A DNA stretch of 64,000 nt from Bin52 sp965213935 (GCA_965213935.1 CBDCAO010000009.1:62001-126000); one strand, 5' to 3'; positions 27,498-36,945 are shown, counted from the stretch's first letter. Made by a program: numbers and translations. Notes: generated by a model from the sequence alone, not told the origin.

Positions 27498-28976
27498 ATG
27501 TACCTCGGCATCGACCTCGGCACTTCGGCGGTGAAGGCAGTCCTGCTCGACGACGAGGGCCGCATCGCCGGTCAGTCAGCGGTTTCGCTCGGCGTCTCGA
27601 CACCCCGCCCCCTGTGGTCGGAGCAGGACCCCGAGGCCTGGTGGGCGGCTGCCTGCCGTGCCGTGGACGAACTGAAGACCGGGCACGGCCCGGCACTCGC
27701 CGGCGTTCGGGCGATCGGCCTTTCCGGCCAGCAGCATGGCGCCACGCTGCTCGACGCGCGCGGGTCCGTTCTGCGGCCCGCCATCCTGTGGAATGACGGG
27801 CGCTCGGGCGCCGAGTGCATGGCAATCGAGGCCGCGGTTCCGGACTCGCGGCAGATCACCGGCAACCTCGCGATGCCTGGCTTCACCGCGCCGAAACTGA
27901 TGTGGGTGGCCCGGCATGAACCCGAGGTGTTCAAGCGCATCGCCACGGTGCTGCTGCCCAAGGACTATCTGCGCTACCGGCTGAGCGGAGAGCGTGTGGC
28001 GGAGATGTCCGACGCATCCGGAACTCTCTGGCTCGATGTGGGAAACCGCTGCTGGTCCGACCAGATGCTCGCTGCCACCGGACTCGGCCCCGGGCATATG
28101 CCCCGGCTCGTGGAAGGCAGCGCGCCTTCGGCCACCCTGTCGCCGGCCCTTGCCCGGCGCTGGGGCCTCTCGGGCGAGGTGGTCATCGCCGGCGGGGCCG
28201 GCGACAATGCGGCGGGCGCCGTCGGGATCGGGACGGTGACGCCGGGGCTCGCTTTCCTCTCTCTGGGCACCTCGGGGGTGCTCTTCGCCTCAAACCGCGC
28301 CTTCACGCCCAATCCGGACCGTGCGGTCCACGCGTTCTGCCATTGCATCCCGGACACCTGGCACCAGATGTCGGTCATTCTGAGCGCCGGCGCCTGCCTT
28401 TCCTGGGCCGCGACGGCGACTGGCGCCGCAAACGAGGGCGAACTCGCCATGGAGGCGGAACCGACGGAAGCGCGCCTGGAGCGCACGCCACTGTTCCTGC
28501 CCTACCTTGCCGGCGAGCGCACTCCGCACGCCGACCCGCACGCCAAGGGCGTGTTCTTCGGCCTTGATCTGGCGGCGCGGCGCGGTGACCTCGGGTGGGC
28601 GGTCCTCGAGGGTGTCGCCTTCGCCTTTGCGGACGGATACGAGGCCCTGGTCGAGGCCGGGTCGGACATCGACGAGATTTCGGTCATCGGCGGCGGAGCG
28701 CGCAGTGTCCTGTGGAGCCGCATTCTCGCCGCCGCTCTCCGGCGCCCGCTGACCTATCACGCGGGAAGCGAAGTCGGCCCGGCGCTTGGAGCCGCGCGTC
28801 TCGCACGCCTTGCCGCGACCGGCGAACGGCCGGAGGATGTGTGCACACGGCCGGCTGTCGAACGGGTGGCCGAGCCCGAGGAAGAACTTGCCGACCGGCT
28901 CGCCGGACGCCTGGAACGCTGGCGCGCCCTCTATCGCGTCCTCAGGCCGGAGATGCGACGGATCCACGCCGCCTGA
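27498..28976 (+). CDS. xylB: Xylulokinase (FGGY family)
   Basis: A 492-residue sugar kinase that phosphorylates D-xylulose to feed the pentose phosphate pathway. The N-terminus MYLGIDLGTSAVKAVLLDD and the text SGQQHGATLLD and ILWNDGRS are typical of XylB. GGGAGG lies upstream of the ATG. It is convergent with a sugar ABC operon that probably imports the substrate. No xylose isomerase is in the window, so another ketose is possible. Confidence 0.9.
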   Translation: MYLGIDLGTSAVKAVLLDDEGRIAGQSAVSLGVSTPRPLWSEQDPEAWWAAACRAVDELKTGHGPALAGVRAIGLSGQQHGATLLDARGSVLRPAILWNDGRSGAECMAIEAAVPDSRQITGNLAMPGFTAPKLMWVARHEPEVFKRIATVLLPKDYLRYRLSGERVAEMSDASGTLWLDVGNRCWSDQMLAATGLGPGHMPRLVEGSAPSATLSPALARRWGLSGEVVIAGGAGDNAAGAVGIGTVTPGLAFLSLGTSGVLFASNRAFTPNPDRAVHAFCHCIPDTWHQMSVILSAGACLSWAATATGAANEGELAMEAEPTEARLERTPLFLPYLAGERTPHADPHAKGVFFGLDLAARRGDLGWAVLEGVAFAFADGYEALVEAGSDIDEISVIGGGARSVLWSRILAAALRRPLTYHAGSEVGPALGAARLARLAATGERPEDVCTRPAVERVAEPEEELADRLAGRLERWRALYRVLRPEMRRIHAA

Positions 28977-28987
28977 ACCGGCCGCAA

Positions 28988-29023
28988 CGACCCTCGCTCC
29001 GCCGCGGGCGGGAGCGAGGGTCG
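28988..29023. terminator. Shared hairpin between the convergent xylB and sugar ABC genes
   Basis: A perfect 13-bp stem CGACCCTCGCTCC / GGAGCGAGGGTCG with a 10-nt loop, lying between two convergent stops. It has no long T tract, so it may slow polymerase or protect RNA ends from either side. Confidence 0.65.
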
Positions 29024-29037
29024 CTGATGCGCAGCGG

Positions 29038-30060
29038 TCACTCGGCGAGTTTGGCGTCGATGTCGAGCATCGCCTTGGGAACCCACTTGCGGATCGAGTC
29101 GACCGAGTCGAGCGTCCGCAGGGCCGTGTAGAGGACCTTGGGGATGTCCTGTTCCCGCCCCTCGGCGTGCATGATCAGGGCGTTCGCCGTGTTTTCTCCC
29201 ATGTTGCGCGGGTCGCGGGAGACAGCAACACCGATCTTCCCGCGGGCAACCATCTCCAGCTCGTCCGGCTGACCGCCCATCCCGGTCACCAGGACGTCGT
29301 CGAGCTTGCCCTCGGCCTCGAGCGCGGACATGGAACCCAGCGCCATGACGGAGTTCATCCCGACGATGACCTCGACACTCGGATAGGCGATCAGCGCACG
29401 CTCGACTTCGGCGTAGGCCTTCTCGCGCTGGAAGTCGCCATAGCCGTCGTAGATGACGTTCGGGGCAAAGCCCTCGACCTCGTTCATCCCCTTCAGAACA
29501 CCGTTTCCACGGTCCTGGCTGATCTCGGAGGCAACCGGTCCCCAGATCATGATGACGTCCGCGGTGTCCTTGCCCTGCGACTTCATGTGCTCGGCAATCC
29601 AACGCCCGGTCGCCTCGCCCATCTGGCCGTGGTTGTAGACCGACCAGTTCAGGACCGCGTCCTCAAACGGAAAGCTGGACCCTTCCTTCGGTTCGTAGTC
29701 GACCATCAGGATCTTGGTGCCCGCGTCGGCGACCATGACCAGCCCAGGCGTGTTCTGCTCGAGGCTGGACGGTCCGAACACCATGTAGTCGAGGTTCAGG
29801 TTCGCCATGTTCTCCAGGATATTGAGCATCTCGTCGTGGCGGTTGGATGCTGTCGGTGCGGCCTGGAAGAGTTCGTACTTGAAGCCCTTTGCATCGAGCG
29901 CTTCGCGAAATCCGATCTCCAGCTGGCCGAACAGGTCCGTGATGTCGTGCTGGTGCGACACGAACCCGATGCGAAGCGGCTTGTCCTGGGCGACCGCGCC
30001 GGTCGCTGCGGCGAGCGTGACAGCCGCGGCCACGAACAGCCCCGTGAGTATCTTTCTCAT
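29038..30060 (-). CDS. Sugar ABC transporter substrate-binding protein
   Basis: A 340-residue periplasmic binding protein of the ribose/xylose type (Peripla_BP_4). The signal peptide is LFVAAAVTLAAATGAVAQ with cleavage near AQDKP. Blocks such as RIGFVSHQHDI and GMNSVMALGSMSALEAEG match the fold. GGGAGGAAATGTC precedes the ATG at 30060. It is the last gene of an ATPase-permease-binding protein operon; the 171-bp gap before it may hold its own ribosome site or processing signals. Confidence 0.9.
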   Translation of the reverse strand: MRKILTGLFVAAAVTLAAATGAVAQDKPLRIGFVSHQHDITDLFGQLEIGFREALDAKGFKYELFQAAPTASNRHDEMLNILENMANLNLDYMVFGPSSLEQNTPGLVMVADAGTKILMVDYEPKEGSSFPFEDAVLNWSVYNHGQMGEATGRWIAEHMKSQGKDTADVIMIWGPVASEISQDRGNGVLKGMNEVEGFAPNVIYDGYGDFQREKAYAEVERALIAYPSVEVIVGMNSVMALGSMSALEAEGKLDDVLVTGMGGQPDELEMVARGKIGVAVSRDPRNMGENTANALIMHAEGREQDIPKVLYTALRTLDSVDSIRKWVPKAMLDIDAKLAE

Positions 30061-30231
30061 GACATTTCCTCCCGTTTCCCGATTACCGGTTCTTTGTACG
30101 CCTGCATGTCTGCACCGGCCTTGATCGCTTCCGCGTCGCTGTGACCGCGGCCGGGCTTTCTTCGCAACGGCTATCTCATGGTACTGCCTCCTGCTTCGCG
30201 TCCCGGTTCTCCGCAATCGCGTCGGCCCGGT

Positions 30232-31230
30232 CTATCCCGGCCCACTCCTGCGCTGCTGCAGCTGCAGCGCCACGGCGGCAATGATGAGAAGACCGAGGAT
30301 GATGCGCTGGACGAAGAATCCCGCGCCCGTCTGGATCAGGCCGTTCTCGAGCATGCCGATGAGATAGACACCAAGCAGCGTGCCGATCATCGTCGAGCGA
30401 CCGCCGAAGAGGTAGGTACCACCCAGCACGACGGCCGCGATCACGTGCAGCTCGACGCCCTCGCCCATTGCTGCGGACGCGGAGTCGAGGCGTCCCATGA
30501 GCACGAGCGCCGCAACGCCCGCGAGCGCGCCCTGAATCACATAGGTCGATGCAGTGATGGCCTTCACGTTGATGCGGGTCGCCTCGGCCGCACTCGGATT
30601 CGATCCGATCGCGGTGATGTAGCGGCCATAGAGCGTGCGATTCAGGACAAACCATCCGAGCGCGGCGATCGCGAGAGCCACGATGACGGAAACCGGCAGG
30701 CCCAGCACACTCGCACGTCCCACGGCTACGACCACGTCCGGCAGGCCGGTGACGAGGTTGACCCCCATGTAGTACTGGGTGAAACCGCGATAGGCGACGA
30801 AGGTACCGAGCGTGGCCAGCAGCGGTGGCACGCCCAGCACCGTGATGTTGAAGCCGTTGAACGCGCCGAGTACCGCACCGACGAGGATCGCGGACGGAAT
30901 GGCATAGATCGGATCCATCCAGCCCAGCTCGAGTCCCGAACCGACGATTGCTCCGACAACACCAATCATGGAACCGGTCGAAATATCGATCCCGCCCGTG
31001 GTCATGGCAAAGGTCTGGCCGACACCGAGGATCAGGAAGACCGCCGCGGCGCGCATGATCGTGATCTGGTTGTTGACCGTATTGAAGGTCTCTCCGGTAA
31101 TGGCGGTGAACACCGCGTAGAGGACCACGATCGCGACGGCAACGTTGAAGAAGGGCAGGGCAAGTGCCCGCTCCGCGGTACCGCCCGCACCGAGGAAGCG
31201 GTTCCGGGTGCCTCCGGCAGGCTCGTTCAC
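30232..31230 (-). CDS. Sugar ABC transporter permease
   Basis: A 332-residue membrane protein of the RbsC/XylH type with eight to ten hydrophobic segments. Family blocks are GQTFAMTTGGIDISTGSM and AIGSNPSAAEATRINV. It forms the channel for the sugar imported by the neighbouring binding protein. The GTG start overlaps the ATPase stop by 4 bp (31227-31230). Confidence 0.92.
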   Translation of the reverse strand: MNEPAGGTRNRFLGAGGTAERALALPFFNVAVAIVVLYAVFTAITGETFNTVNNQITIMRAAAVFLILGVGQTFAMTTGGIDISTGSMIGVVGAIVGSGLELGWMDPIYAIPSAILVGAVLGAFNGFNITVLGVPPLLATLGTFVAYRGFTQYYMGVNLVTGLPDVVVAVGRASVLGLPVSVIVALAIAALGWFVLNRTLYGRYITAIGSNPSAAEATRINVKAITASTYVIQGALAGVAALVLMGRLDSASAAMGEGVELHVIAAVVLGGTYLFGGRSTMIGTLLGVYLIGMLENGLIQTGAGFFVQRIILGLLIIAAVALQLQQRRSGPG

Positions 31231-31997
31231 GCGACCGCATCCTCGATATCGCCGACGATCAGACGCACGATGTCGGTCTTCGTGACCTCACCGGTGCGGA
31301 CCACCGCCTGAACGCGGCCCTGGCGCATGACGGCGATGCGATCGGAGACCTGGAAGACATGTTCCAGGTCATGCGAGACGATGATCATCGTCTGGCCTTC
31401 GTCCCGCAGGCTCCTGAGGAGCGCCAGGACCTTGCGCACCTCCTCGACGCCCAGCGCCGCGGTGGGTTCGTCGAGAATGAGAAGCTCGCGGCGTCCCCGG
31501 CGAATGGTCCGTCCGATGGCTACCGCTTGACGCTGTCCGCCGGAGAGATTCGCCACGGGTCGTTTCGGATCGGGAATGTCGATGCGCAGCCGATTCAGCG
31601 TGGCGGCGGTCTCGGCATCCATCCGACGGGTGTCGGGGACCGAGAACCACCCGAGCTTCAACCACAGCGGTTCGTCGCCAAGAAACACGTTCGCCGCCAC
31701 GTCGAGCGTGTTGGCGAGGGCCAGATCCTGGTAGAGGACCTCGACGCCGAGCATGCCGGCGTCCTTCGTCGAGCGGATCGCCACGTCCTGTCCACGCAAC
31801 CGGATCGTGCCGGTGTCGGCCGGTTGCACGCCTGCGATGGCCTTGACCAGCGTGGACTTGCCGGCCCCGTTGTCGCCGACGAGCGCGACCGTCTCGCCCT
31901 CCGCAATTGAAAGCGAAACCCCTTGCAGCGCCCGCACACCGCCAAAGCGCTTCTCGATGTTCTGCACTTCCAGAAGGGGTGGTTCCGCTTCCACCAT
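31227..31997 (-). CDS. Sugar ABC transporter ATP-binding protein
   Basis: A 256-residue single ABC domain. Walker A is GDNGAGKSTLVKA, the signature is NLSGGQRQAVAIGR, and Walker B is LLILDEPTAALG. Single-domain ATPases of this type serve ribose/xylose/fructose-type importers, whereas RbsA and XylG have two domains. The start at 31997 has CGGGAG upstream and puts LLEVQNIEKRFGG at the N-terminus; the longer frame from 32255 adds a non-protein-like segment. Confidence 0.92.
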   Translation of the reverse strand: MVEAEPPLLEVQNIEKRFGGVRALQGVSLSIAEGETVALVGDNGAGKSTLVKAIAGVQPADTGTIRLRGQDVAIRSTKDAGMLGVEVLYQDLALANTLDVAANVFLGDEPLWLKLGWFSVPDTRRMDAETAATLNRLRIDIPDPKRPVANLSGGQRQAVAIGRTIRRGRRELLILDEPTAALGVEEVRKVLALLRSLRDEGQTMIIVSHDLEHVFQVSDRIAVMRQGRVQAVVRTGEVTKTDIVRLIVGDIEDAVA

Positions 31998-32253
31998 GCC
32001 GTGTGGCTCCCGTTCCCGCGGCGTCCGGACTGCTGTCCGACAACCCGAGCGGTTCCGCACACCGCATCGTTTCGGGTCAGGAAAACATGATGCACAATCG
32101 GTTTGCATTCGACAACGTGGCCCGTATGCCAGACCCGTTCGTCCGTAGACTTGAACCACCAGTAAACTAGAATCGATACCGGACTGGTCACGGGGAATCG
32201 ACCGATCGCGAAGCGTGTTCGTGGACCGCCGGCAACGCAAGGAGGAGACAGCC

Positions 32254-33003
32254 ATGCCGTTTTACGAGAAGGGTGACGTGCGTATCCGTTACGAGGAGAC
32301 GGGGAGTGGTTTTCCGCTTCTGGTCACGCCGGGCGGCGGTCTCAACTCCCGTGTGGAAAACTGGCCGAGTGCGGTCTTCAACGCGATGGACGCCTTCAGA
32401 AATGACTTCCGGTGCATCACGATGGATCAGCGCAACGCCAATGGCGGCGAGAGTACGGGGCCAGTCGCCGTCGACGATCCGTGGGGCGGCTTCGCCGATG
32501 ATCAGCTCGGCCTCATGGATCACCTGGGCATCCGCGAATTCGCCTTCATGGGCTACTGTATCGGCGGTTGTTTCGCCGGATCTCTTCTTGATCGCGCCCC
32601 CGAGCGCATTGTCGCCGCAGTATTCTGTCAAACGGTGGGGCACTTTCCGGAAGACCCCGATGTCATGTATCGGTCGGGACGGGACGGGTGGGCTCCCGGA
32701 CTGATCGCGCAACGGCCCGAGCTGACGCAAGACGCAATCGATGCGTATCTACACAATCTGTACCGGTCGAACCCCGACTTTCTCTACAGCGTGTCGCGCG
32801 ACGTCATCCGCGACTGCCAGACACCGATTCTCGTGTTGCCGGACGATATTCCCTCTCACCCGTACCAGACCTCGGTCGACGTTGCCTCTCTGGCGCCCAA
32901 CGCCGAGATCACGGTCTTCCCGTGGGCGTCTCCGCCCGAACTGAAGGAGCGTACAATCGACCGTGTGCGCAGGTTCATACACGCCCATGGCGTCACGCCG
33001 TAG
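32254..33003 (+). CDS. Alpha/beta hydrolase with a cysteine nucleophile
   Basis: A 249-residue alpha/beta hydrolase. The nucleophile elbow is MGYCIGGC, with Cys in place of the usual Ser, as in dienelactone hydrolases. A strand-turn region PLLVTPGGG offers the oxyanion hole, LVLPDDIPSHP the probable acid, and RFIHAHGVTP the His. AAGGAGGAGA precedes the ATG at 32254. The gene is divergent from the sugar ABC operon. The IS5-type element begins about 50 bp after the stop. Confidence 0.85.
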   Translation: MPFYEKGDVRIRYEETGSGFPLLVTPGGGLNSRVENWPSAVFNAMDAFRNDFRCITMDQRNANGGESTGPVAVDDPWGGFADDQLGLMDHLGIREFAFMGYCIGGCFAGSLLDRAPERIVAAVFCQTVGHFPEDPDVMYRSGRDGWAPGLIAQRPELTQDAIDAYLHNLYRSNPDFLYSVSRDVIRDCQTPILVLPDDIPSHPYQTSVDVASLAPNAEITVFPWASPPELKERTIDRVRRFIHAHGVTP

Positions 33004-33052
33004 CGGTGGGACGCATCGGTCCCCGTGACACACGTCAGAAGTTCCTCCTGAC

Positions 33053-34010
33053 GAGCCTCTTGCAAAATTGCTGACTCAGAGCTTGACCTGGAAGTGCGAA
33101 TGGCCTCGCCACATGTGGTATATCCTTGTCGGCTCCGACACCAGACGAGGAGGTCCACATGTCTTGGGACGAGGCCACTCATGCGCAGTATAGGCGCTCG
33201 CAGGATCGATATGAAAGCGATCTCACGGATGAAGAGTGGGACGTGATCAGACATCTTCTCCCGGAACCGTCGACGCGGGGACGACCGCGCACGACGGACC
33301 TTCGGGATGTGTTCAACGCGGTCCAGTACATGCTGGCGACAGGATGTCAGTGGCGTGCCATTCCCAAGTGTTCTCCGCCGTTTACGACTATCCAGAACTC
33401 TTTCTGCGCATGGCGCGCCAGCGGTGTCTTCGACGGCATGCTGGATGCGTTGCGCGAGCAGGCGCGGGCTCTGGCGGGACGCTCTGGGGAGCCGACGGCT
33501 GCGGCGATTGACAGTCAGTCCGTGAAGACGACGGAAAGCGGAGGCCCTGCGGGCTATGACGCCGGCAAGAAGATCAATGGCCGCAAGCGTCATGTTGCGG
33601 TTGACGTTGAAGGGATCCCGCTTGCGATCCGGGTTCACGTGGCCAGTGTGCAGGATCGGGACGGTGCGCCGGAGGTGATCCTTGCGATGCTGGAGAAGGC
33701 GCCGACGGTGACCCGACTGTGGGCCGATGGTGGGTATCAGGGTCCGAAGCTTGCGAGGGCGCTGGCGGAGCTGGGGCTCGCCGATCTGCTCGAGATTGTG
33801 CAAAAACCCAAGAATCTCACATCCTTCACCGTGCTGCATCGTCGCTGGGTCGTCGAGCGGACCTTTGCCTGGATGTCACGGTGCCGGCGCTTGGCCAAGG
33901 ACTTCGAGAGGACGCTGGAAAGCTCTCTGGCCTGGGCACAACTGGCGGCCTGCCGGTTCCTGATGCGAAGGGTGGCGCGAAGGGCAACCGCTTGAAACTA
34001 ATATATAAAG
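33053..34010 (+). mobile_element. IS5-family insertion sequence, right end not identified
   Basis: The likely left end GAGCCTCTTGCAAAATTG (33053-33070) resembles IS5-family termini. One transposase gene follows. No matching inverted right end is seen after the transposase stop at 33995; AT-rich sequence runs into an IS21-type istB gene, so the right end is probably lost. The end coordinate is approximate. Confidence 0.65.
33159..33995 (+). CDS. IS5 family transposase
   Basis: A 278-residue DDE transposase, apparently intact. It starts MSWDEATHAQYRRSQDRYES and has an N-terminal domain YESDLTDEEWDVIRHLLP, then catalytic-region blocks TAAAIDSQSVKTTESGG, KKINGRKRHVAVD, TRLWADGGYQG and the Glu in RRWVVERTFAWMSRCRRLA. 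GAGGAGG lies upstream of the ATG. Confidence 0.92.
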   Translation: MSWDEATHAQYRRSQDRYESDLTDEEWDVIRHLLPEPSTRGRPRTTDLRDVFNAVQYMLATGCQWRAIPKCSPPFTTIQNSFCAWRASGVFDGMLDALREQARALAGRSGEPTAAAIDSQSVKTTESGGPAGYDAGKKINGRKRHVAVDVEGIPLAIRVHVASVQDRDGAPEVILAMLEKAPTVTRLWADGGYQGPKLARALAELGLADLLEIVQKPKNLTSFTVLHRRWVVERTFAWMSRCRRLAKDFERTLESSLAWAQLAACRFLMRRVARRATA

Positions 34011-34025
34011 CTATATCAATGACTT

Positions 34026-34748
34026 ATGATTCAAACTCTTAGCCTCATGACGGCCCTGGGCATGCGCGGCATGAAGGCGGCCTACGACGAGGTTGTCGCC
34101 GCCGAGGGCAAGCACAAGCGTGGCCCGGCATGGCTTCTGGGCGCCCTGCTCCAGGCGGAGGTGGCCGACAAGAAGGCCCGGTCGATCAAGTACCAGATGA
34201 CGATCGCCAGACTGCCCCATGCCAAGGACCTGGCGGAGTTCGACTTCTCGGCCAACCCCGTCGAGGAGGACAGGGTGCGCCGCCTCGCCGACGGCGCCTT
34301 CATCGAGGCCCGGCGCAACTGCATCCTGATCGGCGGAACCGGGACCGGGAAGTCGCATCTCGCGGTCGCGGTCGCACGCAGTTGCATCCGCAACGGCGCC
34401 CGCGGCCGCTTCTTCAATGTCATCGAACTCGCCAACATGCTCGAACGCGAGCATGACGAAGGGCGTCAGGGGCGCCTTGCCGATGCCATGCGCCGGAGAG
34501 ACTTCGTGATCCTTGACGAACTCGGCTACCTGCCGGTCTCGCGCAATGGCGGCAATCTCCTGTTCCACCTGTTCTCGAGCCTCTACGAGCACACGCCTGT
34601 GATCGTCACCACGAACCTCGCGTTCCGTGAATGGGCCAGCGTCTTCGGCGACGCCAAGATGACCACCGCCCTCCTCGACCGTTTGACCCATCACTGCACC
34701 ATCCTCGAGACCGGCAACGACAGCTGGCGCTTCCAGAACCGCAGCTGA
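34026..34748 (+). CDS. istB: IS21 family helper ATPase IstB
   Basis: A 240-residue AAA+ ATPase of the IstB/DnaC type. Walker A is GGTGTGKSHLAVAVA, Walker B is FVILDELGYLPVSRNGG, and the end DAKMTTALLDRLTHHC is typical. IstB works with the transposase IstA, whose gene normally lies just upstream; here IS5-type sequence occupies that place, so this is a fragment of an IS21-type element. Confidence 0.92.
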   Translation: MIQTLSLMTALGMRGMKAAYDEVVAAEGKHKRGPAWLLGALLQAEVADKKARSIKYQMTIARLPHAKDLAEFDFSANPVEEDRVRRLADGAFIEARRNCILIGGTGTGKSHLAVAVARSCIRNGARGRFFNVIELANMLEREHDEGRQGRLADAMRRRDFVILDELGYLPVSRNGGNLLFHLFSSLYEHTPVIVTTNLAFREWASVFGDAKMTTALLDRLTHHCTILETGNDSWRFQNRS

Positions 34749-34830
34749 CGCCAGCGGTGTTCAGTGGGCGCGCGTTGATCACCAGCGCACATCACCGTCG
34801 GTCTGGCGTCGCCCGCCCACCCACACCGGC

Positions 34831-35754
34831 TCAGACATCCGGCGCCATGCCGCCGATCAGCGCCCAAATGCCGTCGCGCTGCAGGAGCGCGTTCCAGTCC
34901 TTGGCGCCTGGCGGGCGAACCCGGCTGACCCGACCGTCCGATGCCATCAGCGCCCCGGCGGCCGCATCCCCGGCCGCGTCAGCGTCGAAACCGCACTTGA
35001 TGAACCCCGGATCGAAACCACCAAGCCAGTCCGGAAGGCGCCGGCAGACACCCGACACCGACGCATACATCGACACCAGTCCTCCCGCGCCAAGGGTGAG
35101 CGCCGACAGCGCATCGATCGCGCTCTCGGCGATGAACGCACCGACAAACGGCTCCTCATCCACGCTCCCGAACCAGAAGCCGCCGGAGCCCTTGCGCGAA
35201 CCTGGCGCCATACCCCGGAAGCGCCCGCCGTCCGCCCGAAGACGGCTGCCGACAAGTTCCGCTCCCGTGGCCGCTCCCCGAACGTCGCGGCACACAAACA
35301 CCGCATTGAACCGGGCATCCGCGTACAGCATCCCCGCCGACTTGAAACCGTCGATCCGGAAGTCCTCGAGACCGCGCTCCTCGATCAGCCAGGACCGGAC
35401 CTCGCCCCAGCAGCCCTCACAGGCCTCCGGAAGCACCAATCTCCGCGCCCCCCTCGGGGCCTCCGGCTCCTCAATCTCCGGCTCACAGGGACGCCCGGCC
35501 AGCCACCGGATCGCCTCCACGGGACTGCAGGCCAGACCATGAACCACAAGGTCGATCGCCCCGCCGCCGCCGCACCCCTGAAGGTGATCGTAGAACTTCA
35601 GGCCACGCACTGTGATCACCGAACCCGCCCGCCGCCAGCGCGACCGGTCCGTCGGATCCCGCCGGTAACCCAGAAGCGGCGCAACCTCGCCAAGGGGCCT
35701 GGACCTCACATCATCAGCCAACCGCCGCAGCGCCTGACCCGACCCTCCCGTCAT
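34831..35754 (-). CDS. DUF3991/Toprim domain protein
   Basis: A 307-residue protein. The N-terminal part has RRDPTDRSRWRRAGSVITV and FYDHLQGCGGGGAIDLV, similar to primase-like zinc-ribbon/DUF3991 regions. The Toprim part shows the acidic ESAIDALSAL and the DxD-type GFDADAAGDAAA. Such proteins are common on plasmids and conjugative elements and are thought to act in primer synthesis or nucleic-acid binding. GGGGAGGA precedes the ATG at 35754. It sits between istB and an IS21-type terminus, so it may be a passenger gene. Confidence 0.65.
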   Translation of the reverse strand: MTGGSGQALRRLADDVRSRPLGEVAPLLGYRRDPTDRSRWRRAGSVITVRGLKFYDHLQGCGGGGAIDLVVHGLACSPVEAIRWLAGRPCEPEIEEPEAPRGARRLVLPEACEGCWGEVRSWLIEERGLEDFRIDGFKSAGMLYADARFNAVFVCRDVRGAATGAELVGSRLRADGGRFRGMAPGSRKGSGGFWFGSVDEEPFVGAFIAESAIDALSALTLGAGGLVSMYASVSGVCRRLPDWLGGFDPGFIKCGFDADAAGDAAAGALMASDGRVSRVRPPGAKDWNALLQRDGIWALIGGMAPDV

Positions 35755-35823
35755 CCCGCGTCCTCCCCAGAACAACCACAACCGGAAAAACAACCCAACC
35801 GGGAAGGAAATGCCTGAACAGAC

Positions 35824-35873
35824 GGGTCACTATTGCAGGAGCATGGTGGGTCAATTTTGGAAGAGCATTGACA
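35824..35873. repeat. IS21-type terminal repeats and element end
   Basis: Two 21-bp direct repeats, GGGTCACTATTGCAGGAGCAT (35824-35844, written as GGGTCAC...GAGCAT) and GGGTCAATTTT...GAGCAT (35848-35868), are followed by TGACA ending at 35873. Multiple repeats ending in TGTCA/TGACA are typical of IS21-family termini. The methyltransferase reading frame stops matching its family exactly at 35874. Confidence 0.75.
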
Positions 35874-36164
35874 CTCCAAAGCGAGCGCGTATTGCCTCAA
35901 TTGATCGAACGCCGCGTCGAGATTGGCACGGCGGCCCTTGTATTCCCAAGCGAAGCAGCCGCGCTTCCACACGTCGGCCCAGCCGCCACCGCCGCTGTCC
36001 TTCCGCGCCCCACGCTCGAAGCAGTACCGATTGCCTGACGGGTCCGCCTCCGCCGGCGTCGGCTCGTCGAGCCTCCGGCAGAGGTCGATGAAGTGTTCCT
36101 GCGACGCCGAGCGTTCCTTCAATTCCGATGCGCGCCACTTGGCGATGAATTCACCTGGCGTCAT
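35874..36164 (-). pseudogene. DNA methyltransferase/restriction enzyme (MmeI-type), N-terminal fragment
   Basis: The first 97 residues match the N-terminus of class I SAM-dependent DNA methyltransferases of the MmeI type: FIAKWRASELKERSASQEHF, then LDEPTPAEADP, YCFERGARK and WADVWKRGCFAWEYKG. The match ends at QLRQYALALE, exactly where the IS21-type terminus begins; the frame then runs into element sequence. No methyltransferase motifs remain, so the fragment cannot be active. An alternative TTG start at 36197 would overlap the upstream gene's stop. Confidence 0.8.
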
Positions 36165-36193
36165 CGCTAGCTGCGTCTCCAGATGCGCTTTAA

Positions 36194-36945
36194 TCAATTC
36201 TTCTTGGACCGCTTAATGATGTCGCGAAGTCCAAGTATGTTAATAGTTTCATCTTCGGTTCGAACTGGTGCGAAGGAGTGCAGTTCTTGACCGGTTGAGG
36301 CACAGTACAAGTAGACCCCTGTCACGGACACCGCCAACGCTTGGCGTAGCGTGCCGTAGGCAGGCCCTCCGGTCTCAATTGGTGCTGGCACGATCCTGAC
36401 AAGGCAGCTGAGCCTGACGAGATTCTCGATAGAAACTTGGGTCTGAGCCTCACACTGTTGCTTGGCTCCCAGTGCCGAGACAAGGGTGCCCTCTTGCACC
36501 GGAATGGCGATATGTAAGCGTCGTTACCGTCAGATGGGAGGATGACCGCGTTTTTGACCACATGGTCGAGCACCCTGCAGTCCCACGGGTTCATTTCACC
36601 CAAGATACGCACGCAGTTGCCGTGAAGGTCTTCGTTGTCTTCAGTTGTAATTGCAACGAACAGATTTGCCCACGCGTTTTGCAGTTGCTCATCATCGCGC
36701 AGCGATGCCTTGTCCATCCAAGGCAGCCCCACATGGTCCGCGAGCACTTTCATGTCGTCGGGCAGGATGCCTTTCGACTTGGCGATCCGCTCCGCCTCTT
36801 CGAGGATGCTAACCAATCGACGAAGTCTACGCATTTTGATCTTGTCGCCACCAAGTTCATCCAGTTGATGAAGGATCGAAAGTGGAAGCTTGTCGACGAG
36901 TGCACGCGCAGCTTCGGCTATGGTGACGGGCAGGTCGGGCATCAC
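36194..36945 (-). pseudogene. Abi-alpha/DUF4393-like protein, frameshifted
   Basis: Two overlapping frames read as one protein. The first (36945 to about 36510) has a helical N-terminus and SLRDDEQLQNAWANLFVAI and ILGEMNPWDCRVLDHVV, resembling DUF4393 proteins linked to abortive infection. The second (36499 to 36194) continues with a C-terminal half, LVRLSCLVRIVPAP. The break lies near 36510-36516 and one missing base would rejoin them. It could be true decay or a sequencing error. The family call is moderate. Confidence 0.55.

Noticed and set aside
30178..31311. A 377-codon plus-strand frame
   Set aside because: Antisense of the sugar permease gene; its acidic and His-rich text is the complement of membrane-helix codons.
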